Origin: Novosphingobium sp. Rr 2-17
GTDB lineage: Bacteria; Pseudomonadota; Alphaproteobacteria; Sphingomonadales; Sphingomonadaceae
NCBI RefSeq assembly: GCF_000272475.1
Contig: NZ_AKFJ01000084.1
Span: forward strand, 1-64,000
DNA length: 64,000 bases
Direction: 5' to 3'
Shown here: positions 34,490-43,554 of the stretch, one piece after another
How positions within the stretch are numbered: the stretch's first letter is position 1
Layout: each line of letters starts with the position of its first letter
Program-made: the position numbers and the translations under genes
The notes under the pieces: model-generated
What the model was told of the DNA's origin: nothing
What the model saw: only the letters and a program-made list of their open reading frames with translations
Databases searched by the model: none

Positions 34490-35398
34490 GTGTTGCGCCT
34501 CCGCGAAATCCCTATCGCCTTTTCCGGCTCTCCGCTCGACCGTGCCGACCATGTGCGCAGCGACCCTGCCGCGCTTGCCGAACTGGCGACGCCGGACGCG
34601 CGACTGCTGCGGCTCGATGGCCTCGCCCCGGTATTGGTTGACGAAGGCGCGCTTGAATGGACGACGCTGGCCGATGCGCCGGAGGGGAGCGAGCTGGTGT
34701 TCCTCGGGCTGGACGGCGCGGTCGCCTGCTTCGCGCCCGTCCCGCCGCCGACGGCGCTGGGCACACCCCACGCCGGGCCTGCCAACTGGGCGGCGATGTC
34801 GGTGCTGGGCGCGGATGAGTTGGCGATCTACGGCTCGGCCCGCGCGCTGATCTCGTGGCACGCGCGGCATCGTTTCTGCGCGATGTGCGGAGCGCCGACG
34901 GTGCTCGCCAAGGGCGGCTGGTCGCGATCCTGCACCAACGCCGCTTGCGCCACCGAGCATTTCCCCCGCGTCGACCCCGTCACGATCATGAGCGTGGAGA
35001 ACGACGGCAAGCTGCTGCTCGGCCGCCAGCCGCGCTTTCCCGCCGGCCGCTACACCACGCTTGCCGGCTTCGTGGAGCCGGGCGAGACGATCGAGGAAGC
35101 CGTCGCCCGCGAAACCTTCGAGGAAGCGGGCGTGCGCGTGCGCGACGTGACCTATGTCGCCAGCCAACCGTGGCCGTTCCCCTCATCGCTGATGATCGGC
35201 TGCCACGCCCATACCGACGACACCGAAATCGTCATCGACGCCACCGAACTGGAAGACGCCCGCTGGTTCACCCGCGACCAAGTGGCCCAGGCGCTGGAAG
35301 CCGGCGATCGCGGCGAAGTGGGCGAGGCGTTCAACGCTCCCCCCAAGCACGCGATCGCGCATGTGCTGCTGCGCAATTGGGTGGAGCAGGGTGGTTAG
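34490..35398 (+). CDS. nudC: NAD(+) diphosphatase / RNA decapping NudC
   Basis: NudC hydrolyses NAD(H) to NMN and AMP and removes NAD caps from RNA. The 302-residue protein begins at a GTG. The zinc ribbon (FCAMCGAPT and SCTNAACAT, four cysteines) is near residues 125-150. The Nudix box GFVEPGETIEEAVARETFEEAG is intact, and the NudC-specific SQPWPFPSSLMIG motif follows. It lies one base after the serine hydrolase stop. Confidence 0.95.
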   Translation: MLRLREIPIAFSGSPLDRADHVRSDPAALAELATPDARLLRLDGLAPVLVDEGALEWTTLADAPEGSELVFLGLDGAVACFAPVPPPTALGTPHAGPANWAAMSVLGADELAIYGSARALISWHARHRFCAMCGAPTVLAKGGWSRSCTNAACATEHFPRVDPVTIMSVENDGKLLLGRQPRFPAGRYTTLAGFVEPGETIEEAVARETFEEAGVRVRDVTYVASQPWPFPSSLMIGCHAHTDDTEIVIDATELEDARWFTRDQVAQALEAGDRGEVGEAFNAPPKHAIAHVLLRNWVEQGG

Positions 35399-35399
35399 A

Positions 35400-35828
35400 T
35401 CAGTGCGCTTTGTGACTGGGCAACGGCGCTGGGGCTTGGAAAGGCGCGGGACGGCAGGTTACCGAAGCCCGTCTGACGGTCTTTCCGATGCGGCCGAGAT
35501 CTAGGGTGTAATAATCGGTGAGCACTGACGTGCGCCGGTCGAATGTCGTTAGTCGAACAATTTTGGCGCTGTGGAAGTCGGCCAGTTTGATGAGCGGCGA
35601 CGTGCTGTCGGCTATGGCGTGCGTCTGGTCCGGCCCGCACTTGTCGTAGCAGTAGGAGCCAGTCGTCAGATCGGCGCTGAAAGTCAGCGTGTAGGGCAGG
35701 TCTCGCGGCGCCTGATTGCCCACTTGTAAGGTTCCGGGGCCGTCGCAGGTTTCGCCGATGTCATCGTCGGCGTAGGCCACGGTCGAGGCAAGCAAGGCAA
35801 TCGCACACGGCAAGATGGCTAGGCGCAT
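35400..35828 (-). CDS. Secreted protein of unknown function
   Basis: 142 residues with a signal peptide (MRLAILPCAIALLASTVAYA) and a mature domain with five cysteines (ETCDGPG, SYCYDKCGP, VTCRP) consistent with periplasmic disulfides. A beta-rich pattern (LPYTLTFSADLTTGSYCYD) is visible. Convergent with nudC. No family was recognised. Confidence 0.6.
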   Translation of the reverse strand: MRLAILPCAIALLASTVAYADDDIGETCDGPGTLQVGNQAPRDLPYTLTFSADLTTGSYCYDKCGPDQTHAIADSTSPLIKLADFHSAKIVRLTTFDRRTSVLTDYYTLDLGRIGKTVRRASVTCRPAPFQAPAPLPSHKAH

Positions 35829-35895
35829 GGAACCTCCAGAATCGGGACATCGTCCTGGTTATCCTATTCGTTGATCTGGTCGGCAGCGAGCCCCC

Positions 35896-36291
35896 TTACA
35901 CCAACCCCAGCCGCGTCAGCTCCCGCGCCAGTGCCGGCGGCATCGCATCGCCGGCATCCTCGCCTTCGCCCAGGTCGCGCGGGGCGTCTTCGTCAGCGAG
36001 GTAGCGCCAGCCCTGGTGGGCGCGCTTGGGCTTGGAGTGGATCGGGATCAGCACCGGTTCCAGCCGGATATGCCAGCGGCCATCCTCCCGCTGGGTGAAG
36101 CCGCGGATGGGGGAGCGACCGATCAGGGTGTGCTCGAAGATCCAGAACAGCGAGCCGCCGATCATCTCCTCGTGCCGCTTGGGCAGGTAGCGCGTCGTCA
36201 TCAGCGCTTCGTGCGCATGGCTTTCGAGCCATTCGCGCAAGTCGGCGGGACTGGTCGCGGAGAAGGCGATCTTGGTCATGTGCAGCGGCAT
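35896..36291 (-). CDS. DUF1489 family protein
   Basis: 131 residues matching the alphaproteobacterial DUF1489 pattern: MTKIAFSATSPADLREWLESHAHEALMTTRYLPKRHEEM, the GGSLFWIFEHTLIGRSPIRGF centre and QGWRYLADEDAPRDL near the end. No enzymatic function is known. Starts at 36300, 36291 and 36279 are possible; the middle one was chosen arbitrarily by spacing. It sits downstream of mgtE with 28 bases between and could share its transcript. Confidence 0.75.
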   Translation of the reverse strand: MPLHMTKIAFSATSPADLREWLESHAHEALMTTRYLPKRHEEMIGGSLFWIFEHTLIGRSPIRGFTQREDGRWHIRLEPVLIPIHSKPKRAHQGWRYLADEDAPRDLGEGEDAGDAMPPALARELTRLGLV

Positions 36292-36319
36292 GGTCGGCAA
36301 GATAGGGAGCGCGGTGCGC

Positions 36320-37765
36320 TCAGGCGAGTCCCGTCAGCACTGCCAGCCCCAGGAACGTGAAGAAGCCCATGGTGTCGGTCGCGGTGGTCACGAACACCGC
36401 CGAGGATACCGCCGGGTCGATGTCGTAACGGTCCAGCGTCACCGGCACCAGGATACCGGCAAGCCCGGCCACCAGGTTGTTGATGACCATGGCAGCGGCG
36501 ATGACCGCGCCCAGCAGCGGGTTGTGGAACAGCATGGCGGTGCCGCTGCCGATCAGGATCGCCAGCGCAGTGCCATTGGCGAGCGCGATGCGGAATTCGC
36601 GCCAGATCATGCGCGCGGTGTTGGAACTGGTAAGCTGGTTGGTGGCGATGGCGCGCACCACCACCGCGAGCGTCTGGGTGCCGGCATTGCCGCCCATCCC
36701 CGAGACGATCGGCATCAGCACCGCCAGCAGCGCATAGCGCGCGATCGCGCCCTGGAACAAGCCGACCACCGAGGACGCCAGCATCGCCGTCGCCAGGTTC
36801 ACCACCAGCCACGTCAGCCGCGCGCGCACGGTCAGCAGGATCGGCTCGTTGATGTCGCCATCGCCGGCGCCGGACAGCAGCAGGGCGTCCTCGCCCGCTT
36901 CTTCCTGAATGATGTGGACGATGTCGTCGACGGTGATCTGGCCGATCAACCGGCCCGCGCTATCGGTGACGGCGGCCGAGATCAGCGAGTATTTTTGGAA
37001 GCGCAGCGCGACTTCTTCCTGGTCCATGTCCGCCGGGATCAGCGTCTGGTCGCGCTTCATCACATCGTAGAGCGGGATGTTGCGCGGGCAGCGCAAGATC
37101 CACGACAGCGCGCACGATCCCACCGGATGGTACAGCGCATCGACGCAGAACACTTCCCAGAACTCGGTGGGCAGCTCGCGGTGTTCGCGCAAGTAGTCGA
37201 TCAACTGGCCCACGCGCATCGTCTCGGGCACCGCGACATAGTCGCGGCTCATCATGCGGCCTGCGGATTCCTCGGGGTAGGACAGCGCCGATTCGATCGC
37301 GGCGCGGTCTTCCGGCTCCATCTCGGCAAGGACGGCCTGCTGGTCCTCCTCGTCGAGATCCTCGATCATCGCGACGGCATCGTCGGTATCGAGCTTGCCG
37401 GCGATCTCGGCGACGACGTCTGCGGGCAGATCGCCCATCAGCAGTTCGCGCACCCAGTCGTTCAGCTCGGCGATGACCTCCACGTCCATGAGGTCGCGGA
37501 TCGCGCGGGCCAGCGGCTGGCGCTCGTCGGCATCGACCAGCTCGAACAAGTCGGCGATGTCGGCGGGGTGCAGCGCTTCGACCAAGTCATAGACGCGGTC
37601 GGGATTCTCGTCGTTCAGCGCATCCTTGACGCGCCGCACGAAGTCGAATTTCAGGCGGTTGTCCTCGTCGAGGCTGGCTTCCTCAGGCACCACTTCGGGC
37701 ATGGCATCACGGTCGGCGACGGCCTCTTCCGGGCGCAGGTCTTCCTTGAGGTCAGCGTCGCTCAT
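36320..37765 (-). CDS. mgtE: Magnesium transporter MgtE
   Basis: 481 residues. An acidic N-terminal superhelical domain (about residues 40-165, DLFELVDADERQPLAR, MIEDLDEEDQQAVLAEM), two CBS domains that sense Mg2+ (about 170-300), a plug helix and five transmembrane helices with the conserved pore motif PIVSGMGGNAGTQT and NNLVAGLAG. MgtE is a Mg2+-gated homodimeric channel. The leader upstream shows no obvious magnesium riboswitch. It ends close to the DUF1489 gene. Confidence 0.95.
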   Translation of the reverse strand: MSDADLKEDLRPEEAVADRDAMPEVVPEEASLDEDNRLKFDFVRRVKDALNDENPDRVYDLVEALHPADIADLFELVDADERQPLARAIRDLMDVEVIAELNDWVRELLMGDLPADVVAEIAGKLDTDDAVAMIEDLDEEDQQAVLAEMEPEDRAAIESALSYPEESAGRMMSRDYVAVPETMRVGQLIDYLREHRELPTEFWEVFCVDALYHPVGSCALSWILRCPRNIPLYDVMKRDQTLIPADMDQEEVALRFQKYSLISAAVTDSAGRLIGQITVDDIVHIIQEEAGEDALLLSGAGDGDINEPILLTVRARLTWLVVNLATAMLASSVVGLFQGAIARYALLAVLMPIVSGMGGNAGTQTLAVVVRAIATNQLTSSNTARMIWREFRIALANGTALAILIGSGTAMLFHNPLLGAVIAAAMVINNLVAGLAGILVPVTLDRYDIDPAVSSAVFVTTATDTMGFFTFLGLAVLTGLA

Positions 37766-37914
37766 CGCCGTGGGTCTACGCGGCTATTTCGCAATTGCAA
37801 CAGGCAGAACTGGCGATCTGGGCACAGCACCACCCGTGACATTGGCGGCGCACGACCTATATCGGCTGCCGAGCCAAGCCGCCGGCCCACGGCGGACAAT
37901 ACGGAGATATGCCA

Positions 37915-38385
37915 ATGGCCGATGAATTCCTTACCTTCACCCTGGACACCGGCAACGGCACCGGCGGTGACGTCAAGATCAAGCTGCGCCCCGACCTCGC
38001 CCCCGGCCACGTCGAGCGCATCAAAGAGCTGACCAACGAAGGCTTCTACGACGGCGTCAAGTTCCACCGCGTGATCCCCGGCTTCATGGCGCAGGGCGGC
38101 TGCCCCGACGGCACCGGCATGGGCGGTTCCAAGAAGCCCGACCTCAAGGCCGAATTCAACGCCGAGCGCCACGTGCGCGGCGTGTGCTCAATGGCCCGCA
38201 CCAGCGCGCCCAACTCGGCCAACAGCCAGTTCTTCATCGTGTTCGACGATGCCAGCTTCCTGGACAAGCAGTACACCGTGTGGGGCCAGGTGGTCGAAGG
38301 CATGGAACACGTCGACGCGCTGCCCAAGGGCGAGCCGCCGCGTGAGCCGGGCAAGATCGTCAAGGCGACCGTCAGCGAAGGCTGA
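37915..38385 (+). CDS. Peptidyl-prolyl cis-trans isomerase, cyclophilin type
   Basis: 156 residues of a cytosolic cyclophilin with no signal peptide: FYDGVKFHRVIPGFMAQGGCPDGTGMGG, the SMARTSAPNSANSQFFI catalytic block and LDKQYTVWGQVVEGMEHVD. It catalyses prolyl isomerisation in protein folding. An ATG at 37909 is two codons upstream, but the ribosome site GGAG at 37903-37906 is spaced correctly only for 37915. A terminator follows. Confidence 0.95.
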   Translation: MADEFLTFTLDTGNGTGGDVKIKLRPDLAPGHVERIKELTNEGFYDGVKFHRVIPGFMAQGGCPDGTGMGGSKKPDLKAEFNAERHVRGVCSMARTSAPNSANSQFFIVFDDASFLDKQYTVWGQVVEGMEHVDALPKGEPPREPGKIVKATVSEG

Positions 38386-38405
38386 ATCCGGGCCTTACTA
38401 ACAAG

Positions 38406-38435
38406 AAAGGGCGGTCCTTGCGGGCCGCCCTTTTT
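38406..38435 (+). terminator. Terminator after cyclophilin gene
   Basis: AAAGGGCGG (38406-38414) pairs with CCGCCCTTT (38425-38433) around a ten-base loop, and the T run continues to 38435. It lies 20 bases after the cyclophilin stop and 20 bases before the convergent DUF2059-like gene stop. Confidence 0.88.
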
Positions 38436-38456
38436 GTTTGCCTGTTTTCGACCGGA

Positions 38457-39221
38457 CTATTCTTCGGTCTTAGCCTGCTCTTTTGCGGCTTCGGTCTTGT
38501 CCAGCGCGCTGCGCTCGATGCCCAGGATTTTGGCCATCTTCACCTTCTCCGCTTCGCTCAGATCGCTGTACTTGCGCATCGGCGGGAGCGAGGCGGTGGC
38601 CGCCTTCACCTTTTCGACGATCCCCGGTATCTGCTGCATCAATTGCGGCGTGAACTTCTGCATCTTGGTCATGACCTCGGGCGACATCATGATGAGGTAG
38701 GAATCGGCAGCGTAGATCTTGCCGGTGGGCGTGGCGAAGAAGGCGTTCAGATCGGCCAACTGCCGTGCATCGAACCGAGCGGCATAGGCGCCGGCGAGGC
38801 CGTCGCGGATGTCGGGCTCGAACTGGGTCATCATCGTGGACATTTCGGCCATCATCGTGCGCGTGGCGAGGTGCAGGCGCTCGCGATAGGCGGGATCGTA
38901 GATTTCCATGATCTGCGCCGTGGTGGCGGCGCCCAGATTAGGGGTATCGACGCCGCCGATGCCGGCCAGGTCCTTCACCGGCATGTCCATCATGGAATCC
39001 ATGAGGGAATCCATCATCTTGTCCATGGTGCCGTTCATCAACCGCGCATAAGTGCCGAGCGGGAACACATAGTCCACCGTCCGGCGCGCGGCGGCGAGGC
39101 GAGCGGGATCGGCTGGCGTCGCCGCAGGCGTGGGCGCATCAGGGGTGGGCGCACCCGGGGCAGCGAGCGCCGGCGCGGTGGTGGCAAGAAGAGCGGCGCA
39201 GAACGCCAGGACGAAGCGCAT
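38457..39221 (-). CDS. DUF2059-like secreted protein
   Basis: 254 residues with a signal peptide ending APALA, a proline/alanine linker and a helical domain. The stretch MNGTMDKMMDSLMDSMMDMPV is methionine-rich and amphipathic; DARQLADLNAFFATPTGKIYAADSYLIM matches the DUF2059 signature. It is periplasmic with unknown function. Its C-terminus is highly charged. Confidence 0.75.
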   Translation of the reverse strand: MRFVLAFCAALLATTAPALAAPGAPTPDAPTPAATPADPARLAAARRTVDYVFPLGTYARLMNGTMDKMMDSLMDSMMDMPVKDLAGIGGVDTPNLGAATTAQIMEIYDPAYRERLHLATRTMMAEMSTMMTQFEPDIRDGLAGAYAARFDARQLADLNAFFATPTGKIYAADSYLIMMSPEVMTKMQKFTPQLMQQIPGIVEKVKAATASLPPMRKYSDLSEAEKVKMAKILGIERSALDKTEAAKEQAKTEE

Positions 39222-39306
39222 TGTCGTCTCCAGAAAGTCTCAAGAATGCAGCCGGTTGAAAGCCATATCCGCCCGAAGCAACCGGAAAACGGAAAATCGC
39301 CGGTCG

Positions 39307-40191
39307 TTACAACCCCGCCTGCAGCAGCCACTCATGGAAGATTCGCACTGGGCGCATTTCCAGCGACTTGGGGCGGCACACGAACCAGTAGCGGTACGGG
39401 CTTTCGACATCGGTGTCGTACAGGCGGGCGAGGCGGGTGTCGTGGGCGCGGCGGAAGTGGTCGTCGTGCATGATGGCGATGCCCATGCCTTGCGCGGCGG
39501 CTTCCAGCACCAGCGAGCCCGAATCGAACTTGTCGATCGAGGCGGGCTCCAGGTCGGGCATGTCGATCGCGCGCAACCACGCATCGAGGCTGTCGGCCAG
39601 ATCCTGGTGGATGAAGAACGTCTGCTTGGACAGCTTGGCTTCGTCGGGCTCAGGGCCCAGTTCTTCGGCCAGCGCGGCTGACGTGATGGCGTAGACCTTG
39701 TTGTGGTCTAGCTGCACGCGGTAAAACGCCGGATCAGGCTCCTTGGCAAGGATGATCGCGGCATCGAGAGTGTCGCCCACGCGGTCTTCCAGGTGGCCGC
39801 CGGTATCGATGTCGATGTGGAGCCGTGGATGCAGTTTTCGCAACTCAGGCAGGCGCGGGAACAAGCGCTGGCCGCCAAACAGCGCCGGCACGCCCAGATG
39901 CAGGCGCAGCACTTGGCCGCGATCGATCTGGGCTTCGACCGCCTCGGCCAGTTCTTCCAGCTTCGGACCAATGGCGTTGTAAAACAACTGCCCCTCGTCC
40001 GTCAGTTTCATCGACTGATGCTGCCGAGTAAACAGCCGTTTTCCGGTAAAATCCTCCAGCGCGGCGACGCGGCGGGACAGCGCCGAAGGGCTCAGCGCAA
40101 GTTCGTTGGCTGCGGCCTTGGCAGAGCCCAGGCGCACCACACGCACGAAAGCTTCGAGCGCGCGCAAAGGAGGAAGACGACGTACCACCAC
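39307..40191 (-). CDS. LysR-family regulator, GcvA-like
   Basis: 294 residues with an N-terminal helix-turn-helix (RRLPPLRALEAFVRVVRLGSAKAAANEL, about residues 4-62, PPLRALEAF being the GcvA/AmpR branch hallmark) and a substrate-binding domain. No single target is adjacent and divergent: the upstream gene corC is on the same strand, 80 bases away. Regulon unknown. Confidence 0.9.
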   Translation of the reverse strand: MVVRRLPPLRALEAFVRVVRLGSAKAAANELALSPSALSRRVAALEDFTGKRLFTRQHQSMKLTDEGQLFYNAIGPKLEELAEAVEAQIDRGQVLRLHLGVPALFGGQRLFPRLPELRKLHPRLHIDIDTGGHLEDRVGDTLDAAIILAKEPDPAFYRVQLDHNKVYAITSAALAEELGPEPDEAKLSKQTFFIHQDLADSLDAWLRAIDMPDLEPASIDKFDSGSLVLEAAAQGMGIAIMHDDHFRRAHDTRLARLYDTDVESPYRYWFVCRPKSLEMRPVRIFHEWLLQAGL

Positions 40192-40271
40192 GAATAAATG
40201 TCTTTTTTTACGATTCGAATGAGTTGTGCATGGTGCGCCGCAAGGTGAACAAATTGCAACCCATTCGTCGG

Positions 40272-41189
40272 TTATTCGTCTGCGTTTTCCAATTCCGTCC
40301 GCGGTGGGTGCAGTCGCAGGCTAGTGACGTGGCGTTCGTTGCCGTCGGTCACTTCGATTCGCCAGCCGCTGTCGTGCTCCAGGATCGTGCCGACTTCGGG
40401 CACTTGGCCCGCTAGCACGAAGGTGAGGCCACCCAGGGTATCGACCGCTTCTTCCACTTCGGCGAGGCGCGGGTCGATGCGTTCGGCGATATCGTCCAGC
40501 TCGGCGCGGGCGTCGACCTGCCACAAGCCGTTTTCCAGCGACACCAGCAATTCTTCGGGTGCATCGTCGTGCTCGTCTTCGATGTTGCCGACGATTTCCT
40601 CGACCAGATCCTCAATCGTGATGATCCCGTCGGTGCCGGTGTACTCATCGATGACGACCGCCAGGTGGACGCGCTGGGCGCGCATGTCAGCCAGCACGTC
40701 GAGCGCGCCGCGTGATTGCGGCACGTAGAGCGGCTGCCGCATCAGGCCGTGCCAGTTCGCAGGCGGAGTGCCGCGCGCCAGCAGCGGGAACACATCCTTG
40801 ATGTGGATCATGCCCTTCAGGTCATCCAGCGAATCGCCGTAGACCGGCATGCGGCTGTGGCCATGTTCGGCGAACGCTTCGACCACGTCCTCCCAACAGG
40901 CCGAGGCCGGCATCGCCACGATCTGACCGCGTGGGATCGCCACGTCGTCCGCGTCGTGTTCGCTGAAATGGAGGAGATTGCGCAGCATCTGGCGCTCGAT
41001 CGGCGACAAATCGCCTTTCGCACCACCCGAATCGCTTTCGTCCTCGTGTTCGTTGATGACTTCTTCGATCTGCGCACGCAGCGATTGATCGACGCCTGAA
41101 TGGAACAGTCGGCGCACCATGCGCCATAGCGAGCCGCTACTGTCCCCTTCTCCCGAGCCAGACTCGGTGTGACGGCCATTTTCGGCCAT
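40272..41189 (-). CDS. corC: CBS-domain CorC/hemolysin-family protein
   Basis: 305 residues. After an acidic N-terminus, two CBS domains (about residues 80-205, HSRMPVYGDSLDDLKGMIHIKDV and VHLAVVIDEYTGTDGIITIEDLVEEIVGNIEDEHD) and a C-terminal CorC/HlyC transporter-associated domain. No transmembrane helices, so cytosolic. CorC is linked to Mg2+/Co2+ efflux. The phoH-ybeY-corC order is preserved here. It begins 23 bases from the ybeY stop. Confidence 0.9.
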   Translation of the reverse strand: MAENGRHTESGSGEGDSSGSLWRMVRRLFHSGVDQSLRAQIEEVINEHEDESDSGGAKGDLSPIERQMLRNLLHFSEHDADDVAIPRGQIVAMPASACWEDVVEAFAEHGHSRMPVYGDSLDDLKGMIHIKDVFPLLARGTPPANWHGLMRQPLYVPQSRGALDVLADMRAQRVHLAVVIDEYTGTDGIITIEDLVEEIVGNIEDEHDDAPEELLVSLENGLWQVDARAELDDIAERIDPRLAEVEEAVDTLGGLTFVLAGQVPEVGTILEHDSGWRIEVTDGNERHVTSLRLHPPRTELENADE

Positions 41190-41212
41190 TGCTTGTCGGT
41201 ATCCCTATTGCC

Positions 41213-41704
41213 TTAGTCGCGGTCCCCATATGGGTCGGCAATGCCGATCGAAGCAAGTATCTTTGTTTCGAGCGCTTCCATTGCCTCGGCATCGGCATCC
41301 GACGTCTCGTGGTCGTGACCTGCCAGATGCAGCAACCCGTGGACGATCAGGTGGGTGGCATGGGCCTCGATCGAGACACCTTTTTCCGCCGCCTCACGCG
41401 TGCAAGTCTCGCAGGCGAGGGCCAAGTCGCCGAGCAGTTCGGGCGGGCCGTCGGGTGCGAGATCGAGCAATTCGTCGCGCTCCATCATCGGGAAGGACAG
41501 CACGTTGGTCGGCTTGTCCTTGGCCCGCCATTCGCGGTTGAGGGTGTGGACTTCAACATCGCTGGTGAACAGCAAGCTGGCCTGCAGCCGCTCGTTCGCC
41601 AGCTCCGGCACAAATTGCGCCACCGCTTCGCACGCGCGTTCGGCAAGGTCCGCCCAGTCGGGGGATTCAGGCCAAGGCTCTTCGATGTCGACTTCGAGGT
41701 TCAT
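41213..41704 (-). CDS. ybeY: rRNA maturation endoribonuclease YbeY
   Basis: 163 residues with the zinc motif H-x3-H-x5-H in HLIVHGLLHLAGHDH (about residues 126-140) and the upstream NREWRAKDKPTNVLSFPM signature. YbeY matures the 3' end of 16S rRNA and acts in ribosome quality control. It stands between phoH and corC, but an extra small gene separates it from phoH. Confidence 0.95.
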   Translation of the reverse strand: MNLEVDIEEPWPESPDWADLAERACEAVAQFVPELANERLQASLLFTSDVEVHTLNREWRAKDKPTNVLSFPMMERDELLDLAPDGPPELLGDLALACETCTREAAEKGVSIEAHATHLIVHGLLHLAGHDHETSDADAEAMEALETKILASIGIADPYGDRD

Positions 41705-41722
41705 AGGGCGAAGCTGGTAAAT

Positions 41723-42127
41723 TTATTTCAGTTGGCTGGCTAGGAGCGTTGACGGTGAAATAGCCGCTTTGCGCTCGTAATCTGCACTGTGCTCTTCAAA
41801 GCTGGCCCTGTCCGTAATCTGGAGATCTGCGCGGCCCGTGAGCATTCCCGGCTTAATCTGGCACCTTACATACCTGGTAACGCCGGGAGATACGCGGACC
41901 TCCACACTGCTGGTCTTGTTCGTGAGGACATAGTCGCCTGCAGAAACCTCGACTTCTGCATACTTCCCTCGACCCAACTCGACTAATTCCTGGCCTTCGT
42001 ACCGAATAGGGCAACCCAAGCCCGCACCGACGATGCTGCTCCCGCGATACAGAATTATTTTTCCCGCCGTTGCTGAGCCGGCAGCGTCGGGACTTGGCTG
42101 AGCAACGGCAAACACTGGCGCGAGCAA
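41723..42127 (-). CDS. Secreted protein, start unclear
   Basis: The reading frame encodes about 134 residues; the mature part (GKIILYRGSSIVGAGLGCPIRYEGQELVELGRGKYAEVEVSAGDY onwards) resembles small DUF2846-type envelope proteins that present a beta-sandwich. The only start in the track-sized frame is a TTG at 42127, which would leave a truncated ten-residue leader. Upstream in frame the sequence continues as a hydrophobic signal (VWVIRYGLFAPLLLAPVFAVAQ) but without ATG, GTG or TTG before the TAA. Either an unusual start is used or the 5' end is damaged. It interrupts the phoH-ybeY pair. Confidence 0.6.
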   Translation of the reverse strand: MLAPVFAVAQPSPDAAGSATAGKIILYRGSSIVGAGLGCPIRYEGQELVELGRGKYAEVEVSAGDYVLTNKTSSVEVRVSPGVTRYVRCQIKPGMLTGRADLQITDRASFEEHSADYERKAAISPSTLLASQLK

Positions 42128-42254
42128 GAGCGGCGCAAATAGACCGTATCGGATAACCCAAACCCCCGTTTGTTACGGAGGGTTTATTACACTGTTTCGG
42201 CCAAATGCCAAAAATGAAGGTCGTCACCGCACGATCTAGAACGCTGGCCCAGGT

Positions 42255-43274
42255 TCAGGAACCCGGTCCCTCATACGCCTCCACGATACGCCCGACGATC
42301 GGGTGGCGCACCACGTCGGCAACGGTGAAGCGGGTCACCGCGATGCCTTCGACGCCTTCGAGCCGGCCAACAGCGTCGGCCAGGCCGCTCATGCGTTCGC
42401 CGCCGGGAATGTCGATCTGGCGCGGGTCTCCGCACACCACCATGCGGCTGTTCTGGCCGAAGCGGGTGAGGAACATCTTCATCTGCTCGCGCGTGGTGTT
42501 CTGCGCTTCGTCGAGGATGACGAAGGCGTCGGCCAGGGTGCGGCCACGCATGAAGGCGATCGGGGCGATTTCGATTTCGCCGCTGGCCAGCCGCCGCTCC
42601 ACCTGCTCGGGCGGCATGCAGTCGTACAGCGCATCGTAGAGCGGGCGCAGGTACGGATCGACTTTGTCCTTCATGTCGCCGGGCAGGAAGCCCAGCTTTT
42701 CGCCTGCCTCGACCGCCGGGCGCGACAGGATCAGGCGCTGGACCGAGCCGGTCATCAACTGGCTGACTGCCTGTGCCACGGCAACGTACGTCTTGCCGGT
42801 GCCTGCCGGGCCGAGCGCGAAGATCACGTCGGACTTGGCGAGCGCGCGCATGTATTCGATCTGCGTCGCCGAGCGCGGCACGATCGTTTTCTTGCGGGTG
42901 CGGATCATGATCGGCGGGGTGCCGGCATCGCCGGTAATGATGCCTTCGAGCGTGGGCTCGGTGCTCATCGCGATCAGTGATTCGATTGCGCCCGAATCGA
43001 GCGGCTGGCCCATTTCCAGCCGGTGGTACATGCCTTTGAGCGTGTCACGCGCGCGCGCCACGGCGTCGTCCGGCCCTTCGATCTGCACTTTGTTGCCGCG
43101 CGCCGCGATGTAGACGCCGAGGCGATTTTCGACCTGGACGAGGTTGGCGTCGAATTGTCCGAACACGGCCCCCAGCAGCGTGGGTTCGTCGAATTCGAGT
43201 TCGACACGCGCCCGACGATGCGTCTCGGGGCGGAACTGCGCCGGATCTACGGCACGAGCTGCTTTACGGGCCAT
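42255..43274 (-). CDS. phoH: PhoH-like ATPase
   Basis: 339 residues of the PhoH/YbeZ family: an N-terminal KH-like region (VQVENRLGVYIAARGNKVQIEG), the Walker A GPAGTGKT, Walker B in DAFVILDEAQNTT and the SRPAVEAGEKLGFLPGD motif. PhoH-like proteins are ATPases or helicases associated with RNA processing and functionally linked to YbeY. Here phoH lies 127 bases from the inserted small gene, followed by ybeY and corC. Confidence 0.93.
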   Translation of the reverse strand: MARKAARAVDPAQFRPETHRRARVELEFDEPTLLGAVFGQFDANLVQVENRLGVYIAARGNKVQIEGPDDAVARARDTLKGMYHRLEMGQPLDSGAIESLIAMSTEPTLEGIITGDAGTPPIMIRTRKKTIVPRSATQIEYMRALAKSDVIFALGPAGTGKTYVAVAQAVSQLMTGSVQRLILSRPAVEAGEKLGFLPGDMKDKVDPYLRPLYDALYDCMPPEQVERRLASGEIEIAPIAFMRGRTLADAFVILDEAQNTTREQMKMFLTRFGQNSRMVVCGDPRQIDIPGGERMSGLADAVGRLEGVEGIAVTRFTVADVVRHPIVGRIVEAYEGPGS

Positions 43275-43420
43275 GCGTTCCTTTCAAGGGGCAGCGTGGA
43301 TGTCTGCCGAAGGCAAGATGGCCCTGTGCACGCGACGTTGCAAGCGGCTTGCGGCACATCGTGGCGCGCTTCGTGGGGGATAAAGCGGAGGCTCTAGCGC
43401 GTCTGGGGGGCACGTCAGGG

Positions 43421-43435
43421 AACTTGTCGCAAGTT
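43421..43435. promoter_or_regulatory. Palindrome upstream of RcnB-like gene
   Basis: AACTTG TCG CAAGTT is a perfect 6-bp inverted repeat in the 280-base divergent region between phoH and the RcnB-like gene. It could be an operator or a small hairpin. There is no proof of function. Confidence 0.3.
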
Positions 43436-43554
43436 GCGACGATAATGACCGCATGCTGCACGTAGTATTCCCGGTCCGTTCAGGCCGAAGTGCTTAGCAG
43501 TGAAAACAGAAGGCCGCCTTGGCGCGGTCCATTCGAAGGTAAAGGAGAGTACCC

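Noticed and set aside
37766-37914. Magnesium riboswitch before mgtE
   Set aside because: The leader has no recognisable conserved core or strong terminator pair.
36272-38032. 586-codon plus-strand open frame
   Set aside because: It is antisense to mgtE, whose motifs are intact. The translation is low-complexity.
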